Shown here one piece after another: positions 11,004 to 22,500 of a stretch of 64,000 bases of DNA. Under the pieces are notes generated by a model. That model saw only the letters and a program-made list of their open reading frames with translations, was not told where the DNA came from and made no database searches. The position numbers and the translations under genes are program-made. This DNA comes from Podospora comata (lineage: Eukaryota; Ascomycota; Sordariomycetes; Sordariales; Podosporaceae): positions 4,154,001 through 4,218,000 of the forward strand of contig CP071493.1 in assembly GCA_017354895.1 (NCBI GenBank), read 5' to 3'. The stretch's first letter is position 1; each line of letters begins with the position of its first letter.

Positions 11004-12554
11004 ATGAGATTCTCAACCACCCTGTCCAGTGGGCCACCAAGATATACATTGAGAACAAGGCAGCCATTATCATTCAACAGACACTGTCGATACTTGAGTA
11101 GCGGCACTCACCACAAATCTCTCCTCACTCTTGCCATAGAGACATCATGCGATGACACCTGTGTCGCTATCCTCGAAAAAGCAGGCCCAGCAGCACGCTT
11201 ACAGTTCAACAAGAGAATACCATCAAACCATGTTGAATTCAAGGGCATACATCCTACAACAGCCTCCAAATCGCACGAGATTCAGTTGGCTAAGCTGGTC
11301 AACGAAGCTGTACAGTCACTACCAGAGCGCACCAACCACTCCCCAGAGGTCAAAACCATTTCTATCCGCGACCCACAAACAGGCAAATCCACCCCCCGAC
11401 GACTTCCTGACTTTGTCTCCGTGACAAGAGGCCCAGGCTTCCCACGATGTCTAGACGTCGGCCTCGGAGTAGCCAAAGGCCTCTCTGTCGCCTGGCAGGT
11501 CCCCTTCCTAGGAGTTCATCACATGCAAGGCCACGCCCTCACCCCCCGCCTCGACCACGCCCTACAACAACCCTTCCCCCCTTCCTCCTCAACCCCCTCA
11601 TCAAAACTCTCCCCTAAATTTCCCTTCCTAACCCTCCTCGCCTCAGGAGGCCACACCCAGCTCCTCCTCTCCACCACCCTAACAAACCACACCATCCTCG
11701 CAACAGTAACCAACATCTCCCTAGGCGACATGCTCGACAAAGCCGCGAGGGAAATCCTCCCCCCCTCCCTCATCAGCTCTCTCCCAAACATAGCCTACGC
11801 CGCCGCCCTGGAACAGTTCGCCTTCCCCTCTCCCTCCTACAAGTACACCCCCCCTCCAAACCGGCACTCCGAAACCCTCCCCTCCCCCCTCCCCTCCCCA
11901 CCATTTGAGCCTGGGTGGTCCCTCACCCCACCTCTCCCCCTAAGCAAAGAAATGACCTTCAACTTCTCCGGCTTCGGCGGCCAAGTCCAGGAACTAGCCC
12001 AGTTCTACCCCCACACCAAACTCGACCGCGTCAGAGCCGAGGAATCCTACCAAATACTCTCCCCCCCATCCCTCACAACCGAACAGCGCCAGATTTTAGC
12101 AAGAGAAACAATGAGGCTGGCATTCGAGCACCTCGCTTCAAGGGTCGTTTTTGCGCTGAGGGAACTCCAGCCTGTGAGCGAGGCCGACAAGAGGCATGGT
12201 ACCGGGAGGAATGATCTGAAAAGATTGAAGGGGCTGTTGAGGGGAGGACAAAAGATCGAGACGTTGGTGCTGTCGGGGGGCGTGGCGTCGAATAAATTCC
12301 TGAGACACGTCCTGAGGAGTGTCCTCGATCAGAGGGGGTGGCCTGATATAAAGCTGGCTGCTCCGCCTGTGAGTCTTTGTACCGACAACGCGGCCATGAT
12401 TGCGTGGGCGGGGATGGAGATGTTCGAGACGGAGGGGGTGGAGACTGATTTGGGAGTGAGGTCGATTCAACGCTGGTCGTTGGATGAGAGTCTTGGAGAG
12501 GAGGGGACGAGGGGGGTGATGGGGGTTGACGGGTGGCTCAAGAGGCAGATGTAA
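11004..12554 (+). CDS. QRI7: Mitochondrial tRNA N6-threonylcarbamoyladenosine synthase (Qri7/OSGEPL1)
   Basis: An intronless 516-residue protein of the Kae1/TsaD/Qri7 family, which transfers threonylcarbamoyl to A37 of ANN-decoding tRNAs. The first 30-odd residues are basic, with few acidic residues (MRFSTTLSSGPPRYTLRTRQ ... HCRYLSSG), as expected for mitochondrial import. The ASKHA core follows: LTLAIETSCDDTCVAIL, the block VSVTRGPGFPRCLDVGLGVA, the metal-binding H-x3-H motif in VHHMQGHAL, LLASGGHTQLLL, NFSGFGGQVQE, LSGGVASNKFLR and the late CTDNAAMIAWAG. A proline-rich insert near residues 270-310 (YKYTPPP, PLPSPPFEPG) interrupts the usual spacing and is probably a surface loop. It converges with the proteasome gene, 219 bp away. 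Confidence 0.93.
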   Translation: MRFSTTLSSGPPRYTLRTRQPLSFNRHCRYLSSGTHHKSLLTLAIETSCDDTCVAILEKAGPAARLQFNKRIPSNHVEFKGIHPTTASKSHEIQLAKLVNEAVQSLPERTNHSPEVKTISIRDPQTGKSTPRRLPDFVSVTRGPGFPRCLDVGLGVAKGLSVAWQVPFLGVHHMQGHALTPRLDHALQQPFPPSSSTPSSKLSPKFPFLTLLASGGHTQLLLSTTLTNHTILATVTNISLGDMLDKAAREILPPSLISSLPNIAYAAALEQFAFPSPSYKYTPPPNRHSETLPSPLPSPPFEPGWSLTPPLPLSKEMTFNFSGFGGQVQELAQFYPHTKLDRVRAEESYQILSPPSLTTEQRQILARETMRLAFEHLASRVVFALRELQPVSEADKRHGTGRNDLKRLKGLLRGGQKIETLVLSGGVASNKFLRHVLRSVLDQRGWPDIKLAAPPVSLCTDNAAMIAWAGMEMFETEGVETDLGVRSIQRWSLDESLGEEGTRGVMGVDGWLKRQM

Positions 12555-12773
12555 GATAGGTGTACATTAGCGTTGCAAATCTATGAGATATAAGCTTGAG
12601 GAGCTAAAAAGCAATCAGGGTGGTGGTAAAGACTGCCGTGATTATCATACACACGCATCCTCTTTATTTAACGTCTTGATTGCTGCTTTAATTCATCGTT
12701 TCATGCATTACCAACGCCCCTAATTTACCCCATTTCTTGTGCAAGTAAAAACCAGAACGCTCCTCCCTACCCT

Positions 12774-13705
12774 CTAAACCTCCTCCGAGAAATCACTCGT
12801 AACATTGCTAAACTCGCCCTTCTCCAGCTTCGTCTTCCAAAACACCGGGTTCGTGTCCGTAAACCCGTGCTTCTCCCACCCGCTCTCCTTGACATGATAC
12901 AAGTTGATAAACCCACCCGAGTACGCATCCCTGTGCGTGGCGGCCAAGATACTCCTGCTCCCCAGCTCCAGCGCCTCCTCCACCGTCAAGTCGTACCTGT
13001 ACTCGGCATCCAGCACGCCATACGCAAACGTCTGGCCGGACCCGACGCAAAACAGGTTCCCCGCCAGCCTCGTGCCGTCGCTGTCAATGTAGTACAGCGC
13101 CGGCCCTTCCTCCTTGGTGACGCCGGCGCACATGGTGCCCATCGACAGGCCCTTGCCCTTGTACTGGTACACCAGGTTGGCGAGGATCTTGCTCGCGGCC
13201 GCGACAGAGATTCTCCTCTTGTGGCGGAGCTCGTGGAGGCGGCACTGCATGCCGAGCCAGGCGAGCCAGTACTGGCAGTCGGCGGCGCCGCCGGCCATGG
13301 TGCCGAGGAGGTCGGAATTGATCTCGATGACCTTTTTGACCGTCTGGGAGGCGATCCAGTTGCCGGCCGTGGCGCGGGAGTCGGTCGCGACGATGATACC
13401 GCCCTGGAAGCGGAAGGCGAGCGTGGTGGTGCCGTGGGCGATCTTGATGGGGCAGTGGGGGTTGGAGCGGTCGTCGGTTGCTGCGCGGAGCCAGGCCGAG
13501 GGCTGGAATAACGATGGGTGATTAGTGTGATGTTTGGGTGTGGTACAGAGAGAGAATAAAGACATACCTGAGCTACGGGCGGCATGGCAAACTTCAGCGA
13601 AAGGTTGGGAATAGACCCGGCGGCGAACTCCTCCTGCTCCTGCTCTGTGAACAGCTCATTCTGGGTGTAGGTCGGGCGGCTGTACCGCGCAACGAGGGTG
13701 TCCAT
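12774..13705 (-). CDS. PRE2: 20S proteasome subunit beta-5 (Pre2), chymotrypsin-like
   Basis: Exons 13705-13568 and 13502-12774 (65-nt intron, GTATGT...CAG) encode 288 residues. After a propeptide of about 70 residues, the sequence [19 protein letters not shown] places the catalytic threonine at residue 71, right after the conserved glycine where the propeptide is cut autocatalytically. The mature part shows the beta-5 blocks [75 protein letters not shown] and [15 protein letters not shown]. Residue patterns around GGAADC and the TGNWI-type loop fit beta-5 rather than beta-1 or beta-2. It acts in the core particle in nucleus and cytosol. The intron sits in the propeptide. Confidence 0.95.
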
Positions 13706-15104
13706 CTTTGCGTTCTGTGTTTTCTGTGTTGATCGAAGCCGTAAATTCTGTCGATTTGTTGTCGTCGATGAAGGTGGGGTTGGTTTTGGAGTTGAGGGAA
13801 CTGTTCAAGGGTACTGGAAGTTGGCTGGCTTGGTTGTTCAGGTCGGAGCTCAAGGCAGCTCCCGTTGCAACGCGTTCAGCCCACACCACACAGCCTTGGA
13901 GGTCTGAGCTCCCCCTCCGCAGTTGAACCCCCCCACCACCCACTCGCTTGGCAAATGGATTCCACGCCTTCCCCAGGTTTTCGAGAAGTCCTTATCCTGG
14001 TTGGACTTTGGCACATGCCATGTCCCAGGTAGAGAGAGAGCACCTCATTTGATTCTGGCGATACTACAAGTTGAATTGTTTTGATTATTAATTATTACCA
14101 TTAGGATAGTCTATTAAGTAAACTCGTGCTAAGCCAACCAACGCTCTTTTTTGCACGCTCAACCCCAACCCTAACAGACCATTCATGATACCTGGTAGAA
14201 CTATACACAACGTCAACTCAGACTCGCTCAGCACGCTATCAACACCAAAACCCGATATCGCAAAGACAGCAACGAAGCACACAGTCATCAAGGCACAAAA
14301 GACACATTGGACGCAGTCGGAAAAGCGCACAAAATACAAACACCCCACGCTGGAGCAACCATAACATCATAAAAATCAGGAGACTCGATTAGGTGCCTCG
14401 AAAATATTTTGTGGTCACCCATGGTCCTTTTGTCTTCCCTATACTCCCGCGATGGCGGATGACCCAACTCCCAAGACCGCCCAAATTAGATATATAGTGC
14501 CTTATTGGAGGGTGCGAGGCTTCCCAAACTCCCACCAGTCGGTGGCCCAGTGTCCGCACCTCACACACCAACCAACCCAAATGCACATATCGCGAGCCCA
14601 TTGCTGAGTAGGTCGTCTAGCACAAGCCTTTTTTTTTCTCCCTATTCCAGTTTGCCCAGCCAGATTGAGCAACCGGCATCAGTGAGGTCTGATTGTCTCC
14701 CTGATAAATAAAAACAAAAAAAAAACAAAATGGTCTCGAAACACCCCAGCCAATGCATATTTCGTTGTCGTGATTAACCCCTTGAAGCCAAAAATTTTGA
14801 TAACCCTTCCCCCATGCGAATACAAAATGGCTTTGCCGTTTTTTGCGGGATATTGGATGACGATGAAGATAATGAAGGGTAGTGGTCCGTTTGTGTGTGC
14901 GTGTGTCGCAGCGTGACCATTTTGTGAATCGTCATCCGAAAACCAAAAACAGGGCAAAATGGCCCAACGCACCGCAAAGTATGTCTTTATCGTACATCTT
15001 CAAAACTTTTTCGGACTGGGGCGAAATCGATGGGTATTAAGCGCAACCTCCTTCTGGAAAACACAGGATTGGTTAATAAGAAAGGTCTCGCCACAAAAAG
15101 AGTA
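13706..15104. other. Intergenic stretch: PRE2 promoter and reg1 3' region
   Basis: 1.4 kb between the PRE2 start and the 3' end of the Reg1-type gene. A telomere-repeat-like AACCCTAAC lies at 14168-14176 (preceded by AACCCC). I did not find an exact yeast proteasome element (GGTGGCAAA). A minus-strand frame of 86 codons at 14088-14348 is hydrophobic but otherwise unsupported, so it is not called. Confidence 0.45.
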
Positions 15105-16941
15105 TTATTTCCTCCACCCAACATTCCAGATAACGTGGACAATGTCCCGGGCCGTATTTACCGTATCAATAACCCGGCCGATGAGGCCGGTTCCGCTCGA
15201 TGATTCCGAATCTCCTTCTTCGTAAGGCATAAACATCCCCGACGATGTTCGTCGCATCCCCACTGGCTCTGCCGAAAGACTGGATGTCGAGGTTGACCGA
15301 CGCAATCCAGAGCCGCCTTCACCAAAGCTGGCCCCGAGACTAGAGCTGGTGCTGGCGCGGGTGCTCTTGCTGCTAAACCGGACGGGCTCGTCATCGTCAT
15401 CGTCACTGACGTCGTCGTCGTCGTCGTCGTCGCTCGCAAAAAAGAGCTTGCCGGACTTCTTGGATGGCCGCAATGTCTCCTGAGAGGAAGATGGGGATAC
15501 CGGCGAGTTCTTGTAAATTCCCGTGCTGTGCTTCATGGCCGTCTCCGTCGGCTCCGGCGTGTCGTCCCGGTATTTCAACGTGGTCGACGGCAGCATGGCG
15601 ATTGTTTTGCTTTCCATGTTGCCAGCATGGCTCGCGGCCCTCCTCATGGTTGGTCTTCTCTTTTTGATGGCTGATCGCTTCATCATGATGGCACCGTCAT
15701 CCGAGTCACTGTCATAGCGGACAGGCTCGTCGTCCTCGTCGTCGTCACCCTTGATCTCAACCGCAATGCACTGCTCCACTTGCTCGTTGAAATGGATGTG
15801 CTTCTTCTCGTTGAATGGAGATGTGATGCCGGATGATCTTGTGGAAGGGAACAGGTTGGTACCGTCATGGCTGACGCCTCGCGAAGAGAATGGGAAGCCG
15901 ACAAAGTCAGTGGTGGCACGCTCGAGTCCTGGTCGTTGACTACCTCGCTTCAGCCCACCCTTCTGCTGCGCCTGCACTGCCGCCGCTGCTTGCTTAACCA
16001 GCGATGACGTTGACAGGGACCTCTGAAGCATGATTTCTGACATGGTCCTCTTCTTCAAAATGGTCTTCTTCTTCTCTTGAGGGGTCGATTTTGATAACCG
16101 CGAGCTCGAGTTTTTCAATCTCGGGTTTGACATGGATGCACCAGACTGTAATGGGCCATAAAGCCACGTTACATCGCAGTCTTTGAGCCTGTTGTGTGTT
16201 AGGGATTCAGTAGCAAAAACACCCCCATATCAATTGTACGCACCAGTTAAGCGTCTCAGGCGAGACTGTGCTCAGCTTGTTTTTCGCCTTCATCCATGTT
16301 CGCCAGGAAGCATTTTCTAACCGCGCAGAGTCGCTGTAATCGCCTCTTCTTGAGACGATCAGCTTCCACGACGACCAGATATCCTCCTCACGCCAGTTAT
16401 GCGAGAGGTAGTCCACATGTCGAGAAGGCCGGACCTTTAGCGAGATGTCATCCTCGGCTCTCTCTGATATGTCGGGTGTCCCCGGCCGTGAGGTGGCTGC
16501 CGAGTTCTCATCGTCGTTTGGTGACGAAGTGTATGAGTAACCCGCCTGAGGACTTGGTGCAGGCTCAGACACCTCAATGCGGCCGAAGTAGCCACCCCTC
16601 TCCTCGTACTGCGGGAAAATGATGTCGTCCTCCGAGGTTACCGACTCGGCGTTCCTGACTTCCTCACAACCTGACACCAGGGAGAATTTTGTCCCAGACT
16701 TTGTTGACCGCAGCTGGTCTGATGAGTCAATGCGAATAATGCGCGGCGAGGATGGCGTGGAAGACACGCTCGAGCTTGAATAGCTTCTTGTTGACTCTGG
16801 GTAAAGATCTGCTAGCCGTGAAGTGGAGGATGATGTATGGAACCCCGAGTTTTTTGTGACGAATTTTGGTTGCGAGTGAGAGCGGCGCAACGTTGAAGCA
16901 GAGAAATAGTTATTCTCTTCGGATGAAATAACCACGGCCAT
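15105..16941 (-). CDS. reg1: Reg1-type regulatory subunit of protein phosphatase PP1
   Basis: Exons 16941-16244 and 16188-15105 (55-nt intron) encode 593 residues. The first ATG is at 16941 (MAVVISSEENNYFS); the frame also opens upstream but without an ATG. Residues about 170-246 hold the tryptophan-rich fungal block found in Reg1-like proteins (HNWREEDIWSSWKLIV, ENASWRTWMKAKNKL, ETLNWLKDCDVTWLYGPLQ, the last rebuilt across the splice). The PP1-docking RVxF-type motif KHIHF lies at about 362-366 in the context KHIHFNEQVEQC. Acidic runs follow, with two copies of an EPVR[YF] segment. In yeast Reg1 directs the phosphatase Glc7 to Snf1 and keeps glucose repression on; the same role is inferred here. 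The rest is Ser-rich and probably phosphorylated. The C-terminus ends in a short hydrophobic block (TARDIVHVIWNVGW). Confidence 0.87.
15390..15440. repeat. TCG/TCA trinucleotide run coding for poly-Asp
   Basis: On the plus strand this is a run of tcgtca/gtc triplets. On the coding minus strand it gives the Asp-rich tract DDDDDDDVSDDDDDEP of the Reg1-type protein. The run is prone to length change between strains. Confidence 0.7.
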
Positions 16942-19814
16942 GTTGAAAGCCTGAACCCTGATGATCAATGGAGCGCCGTCCAAAGTCACCTTCTATCCTT
17001 CAACAAGCAACCCAGAGGTCCTCTCATGGAGCAATTAAACGTCGAAACCGTCTGGGCCGCGGCGGAGGATCACGCGATGTGAGGAAGGGCGAGAGACAAT
17101 GCCCTCTACTTCTTTCTGCTATGGTGTGAGCGGGAAAGCGTCCCGGTGGCTGATAGGGGCTTCCGAGAACAAAGACGGCGGCCGGGTTGAAGGGCTGCAC
17201 GGTTCCTTGACGTCGGGACAGGTCGTGTTCGGCGAAACGAGACGGCGCTTTTCTCGGTAAGCTGCAGAAATCACGATTAGACGGGTCCCAACAACGGAAA
17301 TTTTGCTTGAAGATCGTGGTGTGAGGTGTGGGTTGAGCGAAAGCGGAATTCTGAAATCACTTCGTATGGTGTACCCGAGGTGAAGAGAGAAAATGGGCCT
17401 GGAGGTCTGGAGGAGCGAGAAGGTGTACGGATAAGTCACCGGCTCTTCGAGGTCTGGGCACCTTGTGCAGACTGAGCGGAAGTGGGTTTTGCAATATCGA
17501 CCAGCCAGCTCCTACCCTGACCCCCCTGCCGGTGTGCCGTCAAAACGTGGGATGCGTGACCCGAAGAGGGGGGGGATTTGATGCTCAAACGGGGGTGTGG
17601 GGATTGGGGGTTCGATTTGGCAATCATGGGGGTTCCACAAGGCTTTTGCCCTCGCTCTCCCCATTATCAAGCCAAAAAAAGGTGAGCGTGAGCTTGAGAG
17701 AGCGTGAGCAGGTGAGGTGAGGGATTGGAATTCGGCGATGCACTCGTGTACCCCATCGTCATGTGCCCCCCCACCCGTTTTTGTTCAATGGGATGTGCAG
17801 GCGCACAGGCAGCCAGCAAACCAGCAACCATCGAATGCCTTCTTCATTCGTCCCAGCTTTTTTTGCCCAGCCCAGGGGAGTGGAGGGGACGAAAGCGGTA
17901 GGTAAGGTATGTTACCTTGGAGTAAGAGAGGCAAACAGGCCGTGGAATGGCAATTGGAAACACTGAAATGGAAAACTGGTCACGTACCCTTTCTAGTCTT
18001 ATGGACTACCGGTAGTTTGCTGGGGATGTGATGAATTTTATTTTGTTTCGTGGTTGACCCCCCGCGCCCCTCGTTCCTGGGGAATTGCGTAGGGCGGTTC
18101 GTTGTTGGGTTTGGAGTCTAGGAGGTGAAGCAAGGGATGGAGAGGCGTTCGTCGCAACAATCGATGCCGTCGTGAGGGGGAGAAGAGGGCGATTGTCAAC
18201 GTTGGAGGGCCATGGTGGTCATTGCCGTCGAAGAGGTCTCGAGTCTGTCTGTTGTCGAGCTGGACAAGACAATGGATTTTCTCTGCAGGCGTCCAGGGGC
18301 CGGTGGACGGGATGGGGAAAAAACAAGGTGGTAAAAATGCAAGTTGGGGTTCTGTGCGACGATGCCCGCCGAGAATTTGGAGCTGGACAACTGGAGGCGG
18401 TCTGGGGGGGGGGTGCCCGGTGGGCATTGACTTGACTGCACAGTGCAGGCGCTGCAGGTCACCAGGGAACCAAACCAAGGGTGGGCGTGGGAGGAAGGAC
18501 GGACGCGGGCGAGGCGGGCAGACGGGGGGCAGACGAATCGCTGGGCTGGAATGGGTGACCAGGGTTGCGCTTGTGACCTCGTCCGGTGCCTCTCCTTGGT
18601 CGGTGACGGTTCCTGTTAGTCAAGCCGTTCAGTCTTTTGAATTGGCAATGGTACTCGAAGGGCAGGATGGTTCAAAAGGCAGCCGAACAGTCTCTTTGAA
18701 TAGCACCGGGTCCTCCGGCAACTCAGCAAGTATAATCTCGAGACTCTGCGACTCCCGTCTCTTCCTTTCCACTGATCCATGATCTACCTTTTACAGACAT
18801 TGGTTGCCCTGTGCCCTGTGCTGACTGGCTGTGGACAGTGGACACTCCCAGGCTCGCCAGGCTGAGTTAAACACGGGGAAATGGAGAGAGTGGCCCATGG
18901 ATCGACCGGAAAGTCTGATTCAGGTCCCTCTCCTGCAGGCGGCGCCGCGAGAGGTACCTTTGCGCTACAACTCGGCGTCCCGTGCACCGGTTGCTTTCAC
19001 CAGCACCAGCAGTCCAGAACACTCTGATGCTGTCAGAATCCCTCCCCACTCGGGGCTGTCCCATTGCGTTATCATTCCCAAAAAGTCTGGTGCTGAACAT
19101 GCTGAACAAGACGCCATTTTGTCTTCGTGTCTTCCAAGTCCTGTGCTCCACCGCAGCCTTCGCCTCTCACGCGGGGTCGTCTCTGGACGTTCTTCTGCTC
19201 TCCACTGACTAGGCCGGCCGGAGCCTTCGATCTTCGAGAGTTACCCCGTGGCAGCGCCCTTTATTTGTCGGCGAGGCGAATTCATCTTCATCGATCAACA
19301 AAAAGGGCAGTTCGGATCGGCAACTGGCTCGCTATGCTCCTCTGTTCCGGAACATCCTCGATTCAGCGGCTCCTCCGGCTTCTCCCGCGTTTCTGCAAAC
19401 AGCGTCAAAGCCACCCCGAGTGAGGAGAGAGCTTTCCAATGCATGGGGTGGGACTTGGCTCTGCTTCCATTGTTTCGACCTCAAGCTTCCAGACACTCAG
19501 CAGGCTGGCTAGCTCGGCGGTGCTGGAAAGTGGGACCTCATCAGTCAAGCCGAGGCGAGTGCGACGGCCTCATCGATTCAAACCGGTGCACAATCTCTGG
19601 CACAGACTGTCAATGCGTGGAAGTGTCCATTCCCGGGATCAGAAGTTGGGACGTTTGATGAAAGGCCCAAAGTCGAGTGGCTTTGGTATCAACCATCACA
19701 CCGTGGTATTGTTTCAACCTGTTTCTGCTCTACATCGGAGATCTCTTCAGAAATAGCCCATCTCACCAGCGGACATTACCGCACATATTTCTGCAACACT
19801 AGTCTGTCCCTGCC

Positions 19815-19815
<1 letters not shown>

Positions 19816-19845
<30 letters not shown>
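19816..19845 (+). repeat. A30 homopolymer
   Basis: Thirty consecutive A residues in gene-free DNA, the longest homopolymer I noticed. It could be the tail of a retroposed sequence or a simple-repeat expansion. No convincing target-site duplication or promoter boxes were seen beside it. Confidence 0.8.
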
Positions 19846-19848
<3 letters not shown>

Positions 19849-21728
19849 TCCTCACTCCAATCCAAACAAGGACCAGCAGCCGCGTCAGGTTCTTCAAAGC
19901 GTCGACAGCAAATCCCGCCCTAGGGGAAAGCCGGAACGGATGGAGAAGTACGAACAGGTTTCAGTTATTCCTACATCATCACGCTTCGTCCAAGCTGCAG
20001 GAGTTCTTGAGATGCAAGATAGCAGTAATGCAGGGACTTTGGACATGAACTCTCTGGATGGTTTGGCAGATACGAGTGTTTTTAACTTTGACTGAAGAAA
20101 CGGGACCCAGACAAGTACCTTATTCTCGTGGTCCTCAACGGTCGCCTCAAGATATTCTTAGATTTATCCGTCACCGTTATGGTAGTTTCAACAAACATCA
20201 ACTTGCAAACTCAATTCAAGTCTGCATGCATAGTCCCAGATTGGCTGCTGATGCCCTCCAATAGAGTCCTATCATCTGGCAACGTTCATGTGGCCATTGG
20301 ACACAACAACCCACCGATCCGGAACCATCTTCCCGGCGCGCCCTCGAGAGCTCCAGCAGCAATGTCACCTGCGGCCTGCCGTCGACAGCTATTGTTGGCT
20401 GCCGACGCTGCAACTATCTTCACGATCCGGGCTTGGCAGTCCACATCGGAAGCTGTCTCGTTGCTATCTCGCATCTTGCCAAGCATGCCGCCGACAATTT
20501 CCTTACATGGCGGGTTGAGGCGTATCCGGAGATATGTCCGGGGGTTCTGGCGGGGAGCACCGGGCCATTCCCGGGGGTTCTTGCTTTGCAGGTCGGCATG
20601 AGGTGCTATGGAATGGCAATTGCTCGCTGAATACACGGTTGAATACACAGTTCTAGACCTTTTGAAGGATATCTCGGCATTACACATTGGAAGCGTGTCA
20701 AGCAGACGTCGTGTGTAAGTGGATGTTTAATCAACAAGCATTTTCCTTTGACCTCTTTACATTCCACCAGGAACTGATCATGAGTTACGTTTATGCTTCC
20801 CCATTCAGTAAGTAGCCTTCAACCCAGACGACCGAGAGTAACCATTGACTTCCGCATCCCACGATATCTTAAACCCGTCTATCCCTATCTCTCTATCTCA
20901 CCTTCCCTCTCGTGACGAGCTGCATATCTAGAAGAAATCCGGGTATCCCACGCTACATACATACCTAGTTCGCACTATACAGTACGACCGGTTAAATCGG
21001 TGGCGTTTCCTGTCGTGTCCCAGTTCTTTGCTCCCCTTCTCTCGCATCTTTCACACCGTTGTTGCAGCTGCAAGAACAGGGCATGGCAGTGTAGCTATGA
21101 CAGCTTGCTTATCTCCCCGTCCCCCGCCCTTCGGGAAGCTCGTTGATAAGACGAACAACAACGACACCAGAGACCGGTGAACAAGGAATTGGGAAATTCT
21201 CTTAACCTTTTTACGACTACAATGGTCCGGAACCGGATGTGGTTGAGGAAGATGCAACTGGGAATTGGGGAGGGAGGTAGGGAGGGGTGTTGGCATTCTT
21301 GGTGACTTCGTCATTTCCCGACCAGGTTATGTCATCTTTTTTTTCCATATGAGGGGGGAACAATTGGGGTGATTTAAACACACACACGCCATAAGAATTT
21401 AGAATTCCATAAACCTCCTCTAAACAGAGAGATTTGCTGCGGGGGGAGTTCTTGACCGAGTCGACAGCCACGTCTCTTCGGACCGAAATGTTTTAACTGC
21501 CGGTTTAACGTGGGGGGGATGGAGGATGGGGACGGGAAGAGTAACTAACCCCTCCTCTTGAGAGCTCATGGGAGAGCTGTTTCGTGTCACCACCACCCAA
21601 CTTTGAAGCTTTTGCTCACCGAGGGGCTTGGGCGAGGTAGGTCGTAGCTTTAGAAGTTCCAATATGCGGGAGAGGGATGGATTGCGTAGCGTAGCAGTGC
21701 AGTCGGTCTGTAACATCCCTGGTGTGCA

Positions 21729-21766
21729 GGTGTGTTGGTGTGTGTGTGTGTGTGTGTATGTGTGTG
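21729..21766 (+). repeat. TG-rich microsatellite
   Basis: Alternating TG with a few interruptions (TTGG and TATG), in gene-free DNA about 750 bp downstream of the TRM5 3' end. Confidence 0.75.
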
Positions 21767-22500
21767 CCCTCATCCGAAGAAACTTTGACATAGGTAACAA
21801 TACACACACAATGGGATGGGAGCACGGATCGGACGATGTGCTGCCACCACCTCACCCCTGGGATTTTGGCAGCCCCCTCCCCACTTTCGTTTAAGCAAGA
21901 GTTGGGGTCTTGATCCGATGTCATTCATGGTGTGCCGTCACTTATAAGAAAAACACACATCATGAGAGAAGATTTCCCGATGGGAACTTTGTCCAGAGGT
22001 TTGGTTGATGTGAGCTGTTATATGTGCGTTGTATGGTGTGAGTTACATCGGGTGGGCCTCCCGTGCAGCCGGGGTGGTTTGCGTGTGTGGTAGGGTGTGT
22101 GATGTGATCTTTGCCTGCCGGGCAAAGAGAGATGGGATGGGGATACACTGGGGGTGTGTGGTTGTTTTTTTTGAGGGAGGTGTTGATAAATTGGTTGTTG
22201 TTGTGAGATGCATATCCTTTGGTTTGATCTCACCCTGTCAATTCGCGAGTTTGGGGATGCCACTGATGGTAATGAGGACGTAAATGTCGCGATTATTCGG
22301 TTTGATATCATGATCACCTATTCGAGCCCTGGCCTGGACGGTATCATGATGCCAGATGAACATGAGCATGATGTGAAAGTAGCCGAAATCTTAGTTGTAG
22401 ACTTTTCCCCTGCAGCCCGCCCTATGTGCCCCTGAACACCATGCTTCCCTCCTATGTTGCCAATGCCCAAATGAACCCATCATAGTCATGAACAGCCAAC

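Larger units (their letters stand above)
16942..22500. other. 5.5-kb stretch with no convincing protein gene
   Basis: It lies between the 5' end of reg1 (-) and the 3' end of TRM5 (-). The longest frames are under 190 codons, overlap in several frames and encode no recognisable domain. Seen here: a 30-base A run at 19816-19845, a TG-rich microsatellite at 21729-21766, and several polypurine and G runs around 17560-17640 and 18400-18540. Likely contents are a long reg1 promoter or leader, or non-coding transcripts. I found no tRNA or 5S rRNA by eye. Confidence 0.45.

Noticed and set aside
14088-14348. 86-codon hydrophobic minus-strand frame
   Set aside because: Short, with no conserved motif or context; probably chance.
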